A DNA stretch of 64,000 bases from JAGVSR01 sp031413815. GTDB taxonomy: Bacteria > Pseudomonadota > Alphaproteobacteria > Rhizobiales > Hyphomicrobiaceae. Positions 33,751-41,890 of the stretch are shown in pieces. The notes beneath the pieces were generated by a model. The model was not told where the DNA came from. It saw nothing but the letters and a program-made list of their open reading frames with translations, and made no database searches. The stretch covers positions 41,983 through 105,982 of the forward strand of contig JANOFU010000071.1 of assembly GCA_031413815.1 (NCBI GenBank), written 5' to 3'. The position numbers and the translations under genes are program-made. Numbering within the stretch: position 1 is the first letter of the stretch; each line of letters opens with the position of its first letter.

Positions 33751-34719
33751 TCAGCCAAAACTCTTATCAACGATCTCTGGTGCCAGCTTACCGGCGTGGA
33801 ACGAGGAGCCGGTATCGAGATTGGAAACAGTCACCTGCGCTGGACTGAACAGCATCGCGTCGATTTTGTAGAAGTCGCCGCCGACTTCGGCAAATGTCTC
33901 GGCGAACGGCTTGCCGTAGGACGTTGACGTGCTCGATGGTAGGGCATCGGCCAGTTTCTTGGCTTCGTCGTCGGAGCCGCGAACGAACAATTGGATGCGT
34001 CCGCCATAGATGATGCCGTCGTTGGTGCGGCCCATGGCCTTGATGAAGTCGGGGACCGGTGGCGCCAATGGCGCGACGCCGTAACCGTCCACGATGTTGT
34101 GCAGCGGGAAGTGCAGAGCGTGGGCCTTGTGCAACGACACTTCAAGCACGCGGGCTGCAATTTGTACCGTGCCCGCGAGGCTGCCAGTCGGCGCATACAG
34201 GATTGTCAGGTTGGCCGGCGTGATGCCACATGCCGATGCGACTTTTGTCGCAACCGCGCTGGGCGGTGCGTTGTCGCCTTCGATGACGAGCGCGCCCGTG
34301 GAATGCGGATCGGCGTATCCCAGTTCCTTGTAAAGCTCTTCGACCCGCGAAAGCGCGCGTGCCGGGCCCGATCCGAGTGCGAAAAAGCCGGTCGCTTCGT
34401 CAGTGATCGTCCAGCCGGCATATTGACTGCCAAGGCAGGCGATCACGGGATTTGATGAGTGAACAATGACGCCGAGCGGCCAGCGCGCCAGACCCGATGA
34501 CGACGTGAGCGACACCGTGCCGAGGCCGCCCATGCAGACTTCACCGAGCAGGCGACCGGCTTCAAGCCCGCCGGGGACTGCGGCCCCCATATCGATGCGG
34601 CGCTCGCCCGCGTCGCCGGTACTGACCGAGCAGCGCAGCGCGTCGGCGTTGGTCACGATGTGATCGACGATGGTTGCGGCGCGCGCGTTGACGCTTGGCG
34701 CATATCCCGGCGTGGTCAT
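33751..34719 (-). CDS. mch: Methenyltetrahydromethanopterin cyclohydrolase
   Basis: 322 aa. Converts methenyl-H4MPT to 5-formyl-H4MPT, the step after MtdB. Family features: PSVNARAATIVDHIVTNADAL, GGLEAGRLLGEVCMGGLGTV, VHSSNPVIACLGSQYAGW, GSGPARALS, KVASACGITPANLTILYAPTGSLAGTVQ in segments, and the C-terminal NLDTGSSFHAGKL. The length is typical for the enzyme. Its ATG overlaps the stop of the upstream ATP-grasp gene by 4 nt. Confidence 0.97.
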   Translation of the reverse strand: MTTPGYAPSVNARAATIVDHIVTNADALRCSVSTGDAGERRIDMGAAVPGGLEAGRLLGEVCMGGLGTVSLTSSSGLARWPLGVIVHSSNPVIACLGSQYAGWTITDEATGFFALGSGPARALSRVEELYKELGYADPHSTGALVIEGDNAPPSAVATKVASACGITPANLTILYAPTGSLAGTVQIAARVLEVSLHKAHALHFPLHNIVDGYGVAPLAPPVPDFIKAMGRTNDGIIYGGRIQLFVRGSDDEAKKLADALPSSTSTSYGKPFAETFAEVGGDFYKIDAMLFSPAQVTVSNLDTGSSFHAGKLAPEIVDKSFG

Positions 34720-35867
34720 TGAAGTGCTCCCTTCCCGTTCGGGCTGTCATACAGCATGTGTTGCAGAGTTCCCAAGCGTTCGCGGCAGAGGCGTTCCGCC
34801 TCAGCGGCGTTTGCTCCGTGCGCAATCACGGTCGCGATGGGCTGGCCCCGTTCGATGCGGGTGCCGGGAGGAGGCCGGTCGGCGGTCCAGATGGGCCAAT
34901 CGATTGTGCCGAGGGTGATTGGTCCCTGGTCAGCATAAAGGTATCCGGCCGAGGTTGGCGGGGGCGCCTGGAACGAGGACGTCACGAGGGTCGCTGGATC
35001 GCCGCCGGGTTGCGAGGCTGCAATGTGGCCCTGAAAAAGTGTTCCTCGAGCATCATCGAGCACATCGAGCGTTGCGCCCGGGCGGGGGTTGACCTCAAGC
35101 AAGATGGGTTCACCGTCCTCGACCAAGAAATCAAACGAGACCATGCCTTTCAGATCAAAGTCGCGGCCCACCTGCAGGCACGTATCGACAATGCGTGCCT
35201 CCACGTCAGCGTCGAGATCGACCCAGCCATTGGCGCCGCCATAGCGATAAGGACGCTTTGGCTGGGAAGAGACCCACTGTGTGGAGCAGGCAAAGGCCTG
35301 GCTCGATCCGCGAAGGACCATGGCCGAGACGGCAATTCCGCGTTCAATTTTCTGGAAGTAGCGCCGCGTGTCGGGGCGCGGATTGGCGGGGCAGGTGTGA
35401 ATGTGCAAACCGCCGCTGCCGCCGATGCGTTTCATCAGCCAGCCTTCGGAGTTGTCTGGCGGTGTGAGACGCGTTTCGGGATGGCGGATGCCGAGGCGAG
35501 CCAGCGCACCGAAAAATTCGGTCGGGTCTTTGACACGGCGAATGGTGTCCGCGGAATTGCCGATCAGGGCAAATCGTTCGGCCAAAGCAGCCACGAGCTT
35601 TGGATTGCATTCAAAGCCCGCACCCAAAACGAGTCCTATAGGGGGCGATGAGGCTTCGGCCGCAAGCCGGCTGAGCGCTTCGATCAACGGCTTTTTTAGA
35701 AACCCGATTTGAACACGTGCTGGTAAACAGACGCTCGCGCTTGCGGCTTCGCGCATGTCCTGATCGCCGAAGCAATCCACGACCAGCGGCTCGTAGCCCG
35801 CGCGGCGTGCGGATTGCGCGAGTGCCCGCCCGGAAAATGCAGCGATGAGAACGGCTGGCCGGCTCAC
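34716..35867 (-). CDS. COG2232-like ATP-grasp carboligase of the C1 cluster
   Basis: 383 aa. N-terminal pre-ATP-grasp part MSRPAVLIAAFSGRALAQSA, then RVKDPTEFFGALARLGIRHP, WLMKRIGGSGGLHIH (Lys), YFQKIERGIAVSAMVLRG and the metal-binding PILLEVNPRPGATLDV. This order and length match the predicted ligases next to mch/mtdB in methylotrophs. The C-terminal 90 residues (AGYLYADQGPITLG, GTRIERGQPIATVIAHG) resemble a biotin-carboxylase-like tail. Substrate unknown; C1-cofactor assembly is likely. A gap of only 4 nt follows mtdB. Confidence 0.85.
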   Translation of the reverse strand: MSRPAVLIAAFSGRALAQSARRAGYEPLVVDCFGDQDMREAASASVCLPARVQIGFLKKPLIEALSRLAAEASSPPIGLVLGAGFECNPKLVAALAERFALIGNSADTIRRVKDPTEFFGALARLGIRHPETRLTPPDNSEGWLMKRIGGSGGLHIHTCPANPRPDTRRYFQKIERGIAVSAMVLRGSSQAFACSTQWVSSQPKRPYRYGGANGWVDLDADVEARIVDTCLQVGRDFDLKGMVSFDFLVEDGEPILLEVNPRPGATLDVLDDARGTLFQGHIAASQPGGDPATLVTSSFQAPPPTSAGYLYADQGPITLGTIDWPIWTADRPPPGTRIERGQPIATVIAHGANAAEAERLCRERLGTLQHMLYDSPNGKGALQ

Positions 35868-35871
35868 ATCC

Positions 35872-36777
35872 TCAAGCCAGACCGGTCAGTGACTTGCACA
35901 TCGCGTAGGCATGGCGGAAGTCGAGCGCCAATGGCTTGTCGGATGACAGCATCTGCTTGAAAAGCCCGCTTTCGCACTTGTATTTGATGTCGCCAATCGC
36001 GAGCGGGCCGATGCCGAGTGCATCGCTGTCAGGCAGTGGCGCGCCGTCCATGAACAGGTCCATGCCATCGACGCCGGGCGGCGGCACCGCGTTGACATCG
36101 GCGATGACGAGCAACTTCTTCGCAAGGGCCTTGTGTTCTTTCGAGACGACTTGAACACCAGCAGCGGCCGCAGCAAAGATCACTTCGGCGTTGGCGATGA
36201 TGTCGCGCTTCTGGTCGGGCGTTTCGCCGGCGACGGGTTCGAGATCGACACCGAAGCGGGTCTTGGAAATTTCGGCGCTCTTTATGACGCGATCAACTCC
36301 GCGATGGGCGACAAGCTGGACGTCCGCGCCTTCCAAGGCTGCGATAATGGATGAGGCAAAGCCGACGACGCCTGTGGCGCCGAATACGGCGACTTTCACG
36401 CCCTTCCATGAGCGGCCGTACTTCATTTTAAGCACGCGCTCGCAGCACGCGACCATTGCCGCTGCTGTGGTGAACGAACCGGCCGGGTCGGCAAAGATGG
36501 AACATTCGAACGGCGGCACCATCGCCTTCTTGGCCGCTTCCATCATGTCGAGCGCAACCAGGGCGTCTTTGCCACCCATGAAAAAGCCAGTGCGAACCCC
36601 ATCGTTTGGCGGGCGCGAGAAGATCGCGTCCTGAATGAGTGGTGTCACATCGGACAGCTCGACGTTTGTGTAGGGAATGATCACTTTGTATCCGGCGTCG
36701 GCCGCCATGTTCACGTCAAACGGGCTGACGTGCTTTCTGGGGTCGAGCATGTGCAGGATGGGGGTGGCGTCGCTCAT
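35872..36777 (-). CDS. mtdB: NAD(P)-dependent methylene-tetrahydromethanopterin dehydrogenase
   Basis: 301 aa. Oxidises methylene-H4MPT to methenyl-H4MPT. The start PILHMLDPRKHVSPFDVNMAA in two parts, AADAGYKVIIPYTNV, FADPAGSFTTAAAMVA, the nucleotide-binding VAVFGATGVVGFASSIIAA (about 137) and VIADVNAVPPPGVDGMD are characteristic of MtdB (NADP-specific MtdA is a related, shorter enzyme). The length matches MtdB. It sits between beta-RFAP synthase and the COG2232 ligase in one minus-strand operon. Confidence 0.96.
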   Translation of the reverse strand: MSDATPILHMLDPRKHVSPFDVNMAADAGYKVIIPYTNVELSDVTPLIQDAIFSRPPNDGVRTGFFMGGKDALVALDMMEAAKKAMVPPFECSIFADPAGSFTTAAAMVACCERVLKMKYGRSWKGVKVAVFGATGVVGFASSIIAALEGADVQLVAHRGVDRVIKSAEISKTRFGVDLEPVAGETPDQKRDIIANAEVIFAAAAAGVQVVSKEHKALAKKLLVIADVNAVPPPGVDGMDLFMDGAPLPDSDALGIGPLAIGDIKYKCESGLFKQMLSSDKPLALDFRHAYAMCKSLTGLA

Positions 36778-36811
36778 AAGTGATCTCCAAGGCTGGGCCG
36801 GCGGCGTGGTA

Positions 36812-37780
36812 TTAGGCGGCGCTGAACAGCGCGCCGGAATTGCGGCCGCGTGCGACCCGCAAATGAAGGCCCTCCGCTTTAGCGGCTTCGACTAAAGATG
36901 AATAGAGGCGCTGCGCCGCAGCCTCGCTCTCGACGAAGGCAAAGCCTGTCGGTCCCCAGGAGCTTTGGCCAAGGCCTGTCGCGCCAGCAGCACCGAGTTT
37001 GCCGACAATCCGGCCGACCGCTGGGCTCGACCATGGGGTTCCGCCCTGGGCGGCGGCGAAGTGTCCACCGACGGTATGCTGGATCTCGGTCAGGGCTGAG
37101 CCAAAGGCGGCCAAATCCTGCTCCACCAATCCTGGCAAGAGGCGCATCAGCGTAAGCCGGCAGAGGTGCCCGGCCACGGCCTCCGGAAATGCCGGTAGAG
37201 CGTTGAACGCCTTTGTCTCTTTCTCTCCATGCACGCCAGTTTCGGCCGGATCGAGAACCAGGAGGATACGCCATGCGTCAGGGAATGCGATCCGAACCAG
37301 CAAGGGCGGTGCGCGATCAGCATCGCCGCGGCCGCCATCGATGACAAATCCGCCTTGCTCGAACGCGGTGATGCCGATGGCTGAGCGCGCGCCGCGTTCG
37401 ACCAGTTCACCCAGTTCGTGCGCCTTACGGGCTTGATTTTGCAATTTGAGCACCGCGCTGCCAATGGCCAACGCCAACTGTGTTCCCGACCCAAGGCCGG
37501 CGTGGGCAGGAATCGCGCGTGCCACGTCGGCGCGGAATGTCTTGCCGGGTGCAAACAGCGCCGCACAGCGCTGCAGAGCTTTGAGTGCGCGGTCGGTCTC
37601 AGGCCCGGTCGCGGCAAACTCGCCCGCCTCTGAAAGCGTCAGCTCTGTCGCCGGCTCGTCAATCGCCAGTCCGATCGATCCATAAGTGCGGCCCAGCGAA
37701 CCGTTGAGGTCGAGAAACCCCAAGTGCAGCCTCGCGGGTGCCGTGACCTTGATCGCCGCGTTATTCGTTTGCCGTTGCAT
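36812..37780 (-). CDS. mptG: Beta-ribofuranosylaminobenzene 5'-phosphate synthase
   Basis: 322 aa. This GHMP-kinase-fold enzyme condenses 4-hydroxy- or 4-aminobenzoate with PRPP, the first committed step of H4MPT synthesis. Visible parts: VTAPARLHLGFLDLNGSLGR, the GHMP loop IPAHAGLGSGTQLALAIG (about 90-107), FEQGGFVIDGGRG and GQSSWGPTGFAFVES near the C-terminus. It is the first gene of the minus-strand cluster; the 117 bp to the divergent PCD gene should contain its promoter. Confidence 0.94.
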   Translation of the reverse strand: MQRQTNNAAIKVTAPARLHLGFLDLNGSLGRTYGSIGLAIDEPATELTLSEAGEFAATGPETDRALKALQRCAALFAPGKTFRADVARAIPAHAGLGSGTQLALAIGSAVLKLQNQARKAHELGELVERGARSAIGITAFEQGGFVIDGGRGDADRAPPLLVRIAFPDAWRILLVLDPAETGVHGEKETKAFNALPAFPEAVAGHLCRLTLMRLLPGLVEQDLAAFGSALTEIQHTVGGHFAAAQGGTPWSSPAVGRIVGKLGAAGATGLGQSSWGPTGFAFVESEAAAQRLYSSLVEAAKAEGLHLRVARGRNSGALFSAA

Positions 37781-37897
37781 CTCTGGTTCCGGGTTCGCCG
37801 CCGGATGGGCTCATGACAACAATTGCATGCGGGTGGTCTGTCGATCTACGGTCAGTCTCTTAAAGTCAATGTCCACCAAAGCCGCGGAGACAGCAAG

Positions 37898-38278
37898 ATG
37901 ACGGCAGCGCGCGAGAAAGCGATGACAGAGGCCGAGGTTACGGATTGGCTGGCGAAGAACTTGGTCCACTGGCGGCTGGAGGACGGCTGGGTCCGGCGCA
38001 CCTACAAGACGAACAGCTGGAAGGGTACTTTGATGGTGGTCAACACCGTCGGCCATTTGGCGGAGGCGGCGTGGCATCATCCCGATATCACGGCGTCGTA
38101 TGCGTGGGTCGAGGTGCGCTTGATGACCCATTCGGCCAAGGGCATCACCGATAAGGATTTGGCGCTCGCCCAAAAAATTGAAGAGGTCGTGACCTGGCAA
38201 CCCGCCAAGGACGAGAGCAATAGCTTAGAAGGCACGCCCGCGAGCGATATGCGGTTTGCGTACATCAAGTATGATTGA
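37898..38278 (+). CDS. 4a-hydroxytetrahydrobiopterin dehydratase (PCD/DCoH)
   Basis: 126 aa from ATG 37898 (GGAG 8 nt upstream). Family motif AEAAWHHPDITASYAWVEV (the H-H-P-D core), followed by HSAKGITDKDLALAQKIEE. PCD dehydrates pterin-4a-carbinolamine. In bacteria it can also act in other pterin reactions, and its place beside mptG and folK suggests a part in H4MPT pterin chemistry rather than Phe hydroxylase recycling; that is inference. The C-terminal 25 residues (NSLEGTPASDMRFAYIKYD) go beyond the usual domain end. Confidence 0.9.
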   Translation: MTAAREKAMTEAEVTDWLAKNLVHWRLEDGWVRRTYKTNSWKGTLMVVNTVGHLAEAAWHHPDITASYAWVEVRLMTHSAKGITDKDLALAQKIEEVVTWQPAKDESNSLEGTPASDMRFAYIKYD

Positions 38279-38297
38279 GAGGCCGGTGTCGTGGGAC

Positions 38298-38326
38298 CGG
38301 TGTCTGACCCTCTTGGTCAGACACCG
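38298..38326. repeat. GGTGTCTGACC hairpin before folK
   Basis: CGGTGTCTGACC, loop CTCTT, GGTCAGACACCG: a 12-bp perfect stem, 20 nt after the PCD stop. It is a member of the GGTGTCTGAC family. The second copy lies only 77 nt further on (38403-38429) at the folK start. Confidence 0.9.
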
Positions 38327-38402
38327 TGAGGAACGCGCTCCGGTTTGGTCGTGAGGATCTAGTGAACTCGCGGAACACGTCCACGAAAAGCCATTTGGCC
38401 AA

Positions 38403-38429
38403 GGTGTCTGACCCAGGGGGTCAGACACC
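38403..38429. repeat. GGTGTCTGACCC hairpin containing the probable folK start
   Basis: GGTGTCTGACCC, loop AGG, GGGTCAGACACC: a perfect 12-bp stem. The GTG at 38404-38406 is in frame with folK and is its best start candidate, so the hairpin is translated as V-S-D-P-G-G-Q-T-P. A stem on the start codon would be expected to lower initiation. Confidence 0.88.
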
Positions 38430-38913
38430 TATCGAAAGATATGACGCACTGATCGGCCTTGGCTCCAACATGGGCGACAAGGTGCACAACATCGCACGCG
38501 CGTTGGAGCTATTGGCCGCGCCCGGTGATGTGCGGATTTTGAAAACGTCGCAGCGCTACAAGTCTGAGCCGTGGGGCGTGACCGATCAGGATTGGTTCGT
38601 GAATGCGTGCGCGGCGGTGGCGACGGACCTGTCCGCGCACGAGCTACTCCAGCGCTGCTTAGCTGTTGAAACGACGATGGGCCGCGTGCGTCATCAGAAG
38701 TGGGGGCCGCGGCTGGTCGATGTGGATGTTCTCACCTATCGCGGCGAAACCATCGTTCTAGCGGACTTGAAAGTGCCCCATCCGTTGATCGAACAGCGCA
38801 GCTTTGTGCTGGTGCCGCTGGCGGAGATCGCGCCGGATGAAGTCGTGCGCGGCCGAAAAGTTTCAGACCTCGCCGGTTTGATTGACGGCCGAGACGTGTC
38901 GGTGCTGCCGTAG
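38404..38913 (+). CDS. folK: 2-amino-4-hydroxy-6-hydroxymethyldihydropteridine pyrophosphokinase
   Basis: 169 aa from GTG 38404; an in-frame GTG at 38326 would add 26 unlikely residues, and no ATG precedes YDALIGLGSNMGD. FolK pyrophosphorylates hydroxymethyl-dihydropterin for folate and, in this setting, probably also for H4MPT. Motifs: ALIGLGSNMGDKVHNI, TSQRYKSEPWGVTDQDWFVN, MGRVRHQKWGPRLVDVDVL, LKVPHPLIEQRSFVLVPLAE. There is no good ribosome site before the GTG. The true start was probably disturbed by the repeat inserted there. It follows the PCD gene and may share its transcript. Confidence 0.92.
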   Translation: MSDPGGQTPIERYDALIGLGSNMGDKVHNIARALELLAAPGDVRILKTSQRYKSEPWGVTDQDWFVNACAAVATDLSAHELLQRCLAVETTMGRVRHQKWGPRLVDVDVLTYRGETIVLADLKVPHPLIEQRSFVLVPLAEIAPDEVVRGRKVSDLAGLIDGRDVSVLP

Positions 38914-38941
38914 AACATGGAAGAAGGGGTCAAGAAAAAGA

Positions 38942-38969
38942 GGCCAGGCACCCCAAAAAGTGCCTGACC
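38942..38969. terminator. GGCCAGGCAC/GTGCCTGACC hairpin after folK
   Basis: The stem CAGGCAC/GTGCCTG with loop CCCAAAAA extends over one mismatch to GG/CC. It belongs to the GGGGTCAGGCACC family. It lies between convergent genes (folK stop 38913, cytochrome stop 39002) and so may end transcription from both sides. Confidence 0.65.
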
Positions 38970-39001
38970 CCACCATAAGACTGACGAAGCGATGGCTTCG
39001 A

Positions 39002-39433
39002 TTAAGGAGCCGGAGCCGGAGCGGCTTCAGCAGGAGCGGCCGCCGGAGCTGCAGCAGCACCGCCGCTGCTGGCTTTCAGATAAGCCAAGAGGTTATCGCG
39101 GTCGCCTGCATCCTTGACGCCCGCTGGGAAGATCATCTTGTTGCCAGGAACGACGGCGTCGTCCTTTTCAAACCAAGCCAAGAGCTTGGCGTCATCCCAG
39201 ACGATGCCAGAACCCTTGAGGGCTTCCGAGTAACCTGCGTAGCCTTCTGCTGAGCCAGCCTTGCGGCCAACAATGCCGGTCAAGCTCGGGCCAAGCGCGT
39301 TCTTCGCGCCTTCGCCGATCTGGTGGCACGCAGCGCACTTCTTGAACACGGCTTTGCCTGCTTCAGCGTCTTGAGCCGAAGCGACGGCCGGGGCGGCGAG
39401 CACGAGGCCTGCCGTCAGAACCCATTTCATCAT
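39002..39433 (-). CDS. Exported class I cytochrome c
   Basis: 143 aa from the ATG pair at 39433/39430 (GGGAGG upstream). Signal peptide KWVLTAGLVLAAPAVASAQ, then the haem site KKCAACHQIGEG (CxxCH) at about 35-39 of the mature part, GPSLTGIVGRKAG, and the axial Met in PGNKMIFPAGV. The pattern matches the cytochrome c2/c550 type. The C-terminus ends in an Ala/Pro-rich tail (AAAAPAAAPAEAAPAPAP). Its place directly downstream of pqqE suggests a periplasmic electron carrier for a PQQ dehydrogenase chain (a cytochrome cH role); this is inferred from position. Confidence 0.9.
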   Translation of the reverse strand: MMKWVLTAGLVLAAPAVASAQDAEAGKAVFKKCAACHQIGEGAKNALGPSLTGIVGRKAGSAEGYAGYSEALKGSGIVWDDAKLLAWFEKDDAVVPGNKMIFPAGVKDAGDRDNLLAYLKASSGGAAAAPAAAPAEAAPAPAP

Positions 39434-39616
39434 TTGTGACGTCCTCCCGAGTATGGCATTGGCCCGCACAGGCTGGCCATGGAGCGTTGATACAGCTCTG
39501 CCACCACTCTGCCAATTTTTTCATGAACCCGATGTGAACATGTTGCCGCACCAGCGGGAAACAGTTGCTTCCGGGCAGCAACAATCAAGGGTCAAAGGTC
39601 CTGGTCGGTGAGGGAC

Positions 39617-40777
39617 TTACTCCGCCGGGACCTTGGCCTTGGCGCCACCCACGCGGCGGTAGATGAATTCTGTTGGCGGGGAGTGGCTTTCCTGCTCGGC
39701 GATGCCGGCCCAACTATCATGCATAGGAGACAGCGAGCAGGCGGGGTCGGTGTTGGTGGCGTCGCCGGTCAGCGCAAAGGCCTGGCAGCGGCAGCCGCCA
39801 AAGTCGATCTCCTTGCGCGGGCAGGACCGGCAGGGCTCCTGCATCCATTCCGTGCCACGGTACTTCTGGAAGGCTTCGCCGTTGAGCCAGATGTCGGCCA
39901 GCGTCTTGTCTTTGATGTTGTCGAAGGCGAGGTGGGTGATCGATTCAGCGGCGTGACACGGCAGAACCCGGCCAGAGGGCGTGATGTTGACGATGCCTCG
40001 CGCCCAGCCGCCCATGCAGGGCTTGGGAAACTTTGCGTAGTAGTCCGGCACGATCGCGTCGATAACGATGATGCCCTTATACTTCTCGCGCGCGGCTTCG
40101 ACTTGCTTGGCGGCCGTCATGAAGGCTTCACGGGTCGGCATCAGTGCCGAACGGTTGATCAGCGCCCAGGCGTAATACTGGACGTGCGCGATCTCGACTC
40201 GGCCGGCGCCCATTTCGACGGCGAACTCGATCATGCGCGGAACGCTGACGATGTTCTGGCGATGGATCGGCGCGTTGATGGTCAACGGCAGGCCGAACTC
40301 TTTGACCCACTTGGCGACTTCGATCTTCTTGGCCATGCCGCCCTTGTAGGCGGCGATGCGGTCGGCGTTGTCAGGATCGACGTCTTGAACAGACAGCTGG
40401 ACGTGGTCGAGACCCAGTTCAGCGAGCTTCTGCAAGCGGTCGCGGGTCAGAGTCACGCCCGCTGTAATGAGATTAGTGTAAAGGCCGACTTCGGCGGCAA
40501 CTTTGACGATGTCTTCAAGGTCTTTGCGCGCGGTCGGCTCGCCGCCCGACAAGTGGATTTGAAGCACGCCGAGGCTGGCGGCCTGACGCATCACGTCCTG
40601 CCATTCCGCCGTCGTCAATTCGGTATTGGCGCGTTCAAGTTCAACGGGGTTGGAACAGTAGGGGCATTGCAGCGGACATTTGTGCGTCAATTCACACAAC
40701 ATGCCGATCGGCGCACGCGCGCACGAGGGTGCTGCGGCTTCGGCGTTAGTGGTTGCGACTGGCGTGACCTCATTCAT
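39617..40777 (-). CDS. pqqE: PqqA peptide cyclase (radical SAM)
   Basis: 386 aa from ATG 40777 (GGAG upstream). The radical SAM cluster motif KCPLQCPYCSNP is at about 28-39, followed by GVLQIHLSGGEPTARKDL and SVQDVDPDNADRIAAYKGG. The C-terminal SPASM-type Cys cluster is seen in PKPCMGGWARG, GRVLPCHAAE, EPCRSCPRKEIDFGGCRCQ and ACSLSP. PqqE links Glu and Tyr of the PqqA peptide by a C-C bond, the first step of PQQ synthesis. It is the last gene of the pqqABCDE operon. Confidence 0.97.
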   Translation of the reverse strand: MNEVTPVATTNAEAAAPSCARAPIGMLCELTHKCPLQCPYCSNPVELERANTELTTAEWQDVMRQAASLGVLQIHLSGGEPTARKDLEDIVKVAAEVGLYTNLITAGVTLTRDRLQKLAELGLDHVQLSVQDVDPDNADRIAAYKGGMAKKIEVAKWVKEFGLPLTINAPIHRQNIVSVPRMIEFAVEMGAGRVEIAHVQYYAWALINRSALMPTREAFMTAAKQVEAAREKYKGIIVIDAIVPDYYAKFPKPCMGGWARGIVNITPSGRVLPCHAAESITHLAFDNIKDKTLADIWLNGEAFQKYRGTEWMQEPCRSCPRKEIDFGGCRCQAFALTGDATNTDPACSLSPMHDSWAGIAEQESHSPPTEFIYRRVGGAKAKVPAE

Positions 40778-40805
40778 GGCGTCTCGCTCCGGAAAAAAAT
40801 TTAAA

Positions 40806-41120
40806 TCAGGTGTTATTCGTGGCGTCGATGACACCTTTGTCGGCCAGGTCCTGGATCATAGCGACGATGTCTGCGGTAATCACGTCGATGGGAGCTTGGT
40901 ATTCGGCGGCCAACGAGGCAGCGATGTCTTTGACTGTGTGCTGGCCATCGCACAGCTTCAGCACCGACACCGCGATTTCATCGGGATTGAATACGCGCTC
41001 AGGCGCCAGAATGATCCAGCGGCCGCGGCCAGGATCGTGCCGCATTTTCACATGCTTGGGCATTGTGGGGCGCGTCGCTTCGGTCACAATGGCTCGCGTA
41101 CGGACAGGTGCGCCAGTCAT
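40806..41120 (-). CDS. pqqD: PqqA-binding chaperone PqqD
   Basis: 104 aa from ATG 41120, which overlaps the pqqC stop by one base (TGATG); GAGGG lies 6 nt upstream. Typical PqqD sequence: MRHDPGRGRWIILAPERVF, NPDEIAVSVLKLCDGQHTV, IAASLAAEYQAPIDVITADI. It presents the PqqA peptide to PqqE. It is a separate protein here, unlike the PqqC/D fusion of Methylobacterium extorquens. Confidence 0.95.
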   Translation of the reverse strand: MTGAPVRTRAIVTEATRPTMPKHVKMRHDPGRGRWIILAPERVFNPDEIAVSVLKLCDGQHTVKDIAASLAAEYQAPIDVITADIVAMIQDLADKGVIDATNNT

Positions 41121-41890
41121 CACAGGCCCTCCGGGCGGTAGGCGCCGGGCGGAACGTTGCCGTTGACGTAAGCATGGTAGAGGGCATCAAGCTGCACCCA
41201 CAGCACGTTGCACTTGAAGCGCACCGCATCGACGCAAGCTTCCTGCTGTTCGCGGGTTTTGGCGTGCTCTTTAATGTAGGCGAGCGCGAAGCTGGCATCG
41301 AATGGTGCCTGGATAAGGCGCTTTTTGAAGTATGCCATCACTTGGTCGTCGATGAAGTCGTAGTTCTCGAGCATGCCCGAGATGCGCTCTTTGTGGATCT
41401 TTGGCGCGAACAGCTCTGTGAGCGACGACGCTACAGCGACGGTCAGCGGCTGCTCGCGAACAAAATTGACGTAGGCTTCGACGGCGAAGCGCGTGGCGGG
41501 CAGCGCGCCCTTCATGGACATCACATAGTCGCGGTCAAGGCCGAGTGCGTCGGAGAGAACCAGCCACCGCTCAATGCCGCCGGGATCATCGCCATGGCCA
41601 TCGTGTTCCAGAACCCGGTGGATCCATTCGCGGCGCAGGCCGCGATCCAAAACGCGGCTGACGAGGGCGGCGTCTTTGCGCGGCACCGCCGACTGGTAAC
41701 AATAGCGGTTCAGCGACCAGGCGGCGACTTGGGCCTTGTTCAGCTTGCCGCCATGCAAGAGGTGATGGAAGGGGTGCTTGTCGTGGTAGCGCTCGGCGCC
41801 GACGGCCTGAATGGCCGCCTCGAACTCGTCGTGGCTCCAGAGGCGATCTGGGTTGTCTTGCGGGACCACCGCCAAGTGTGGCTTGCTCAT
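41120..41890 (-). CDS. pqqC: Pyrroloquinoline-quinone synthase
   Basis: 256 aa. PqqC performs the final cofactorless eight-electron oxidation and ring closure to PQQ. Family landmarks: YHDKHPFHHLLHGGKLNKAQVAAW in parts, LNRYCYQSAVPRKDA, LEHDGHGDDPGGIERWL, SLTELFAPKIHKERISGML and YFKKRLIQAPFDASFAL. The active-site His and Arg residues of these segments are present. Its ATG overlaps the pqqB stop by 4 nt. Confidence 0.97.
   Translation of the reverse strand: MSKPHLAVVPQDNPDRLWSHDEFEAAIQAVGAERYHDKHPFHHLLHGGKLNKAQVAAWSLNRYCYQSAVPRKDAALVSRVLDRGLRREWIHRVLEHDGHGDDPGGIERWLVLSDALGLDRDYVMSMKGALPATRFAVEAYVNFVREQPLTVAVASSLTELFAPKIHKERISGMLENYDFIDDQVMAYFKKRLIQAPFDASFALAYIKEHAKTREQQEACVDAVRFKCNVLWVQLDALYHAYVNGNVPPGAYRPEGL

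Noticed and set aside
39608..40804. A 398-codon open frame opposite pqqE
   Set aside because: It mirrors pqqE for nearly its whole length and has no recognisable motif; pqqE is unmistakable.
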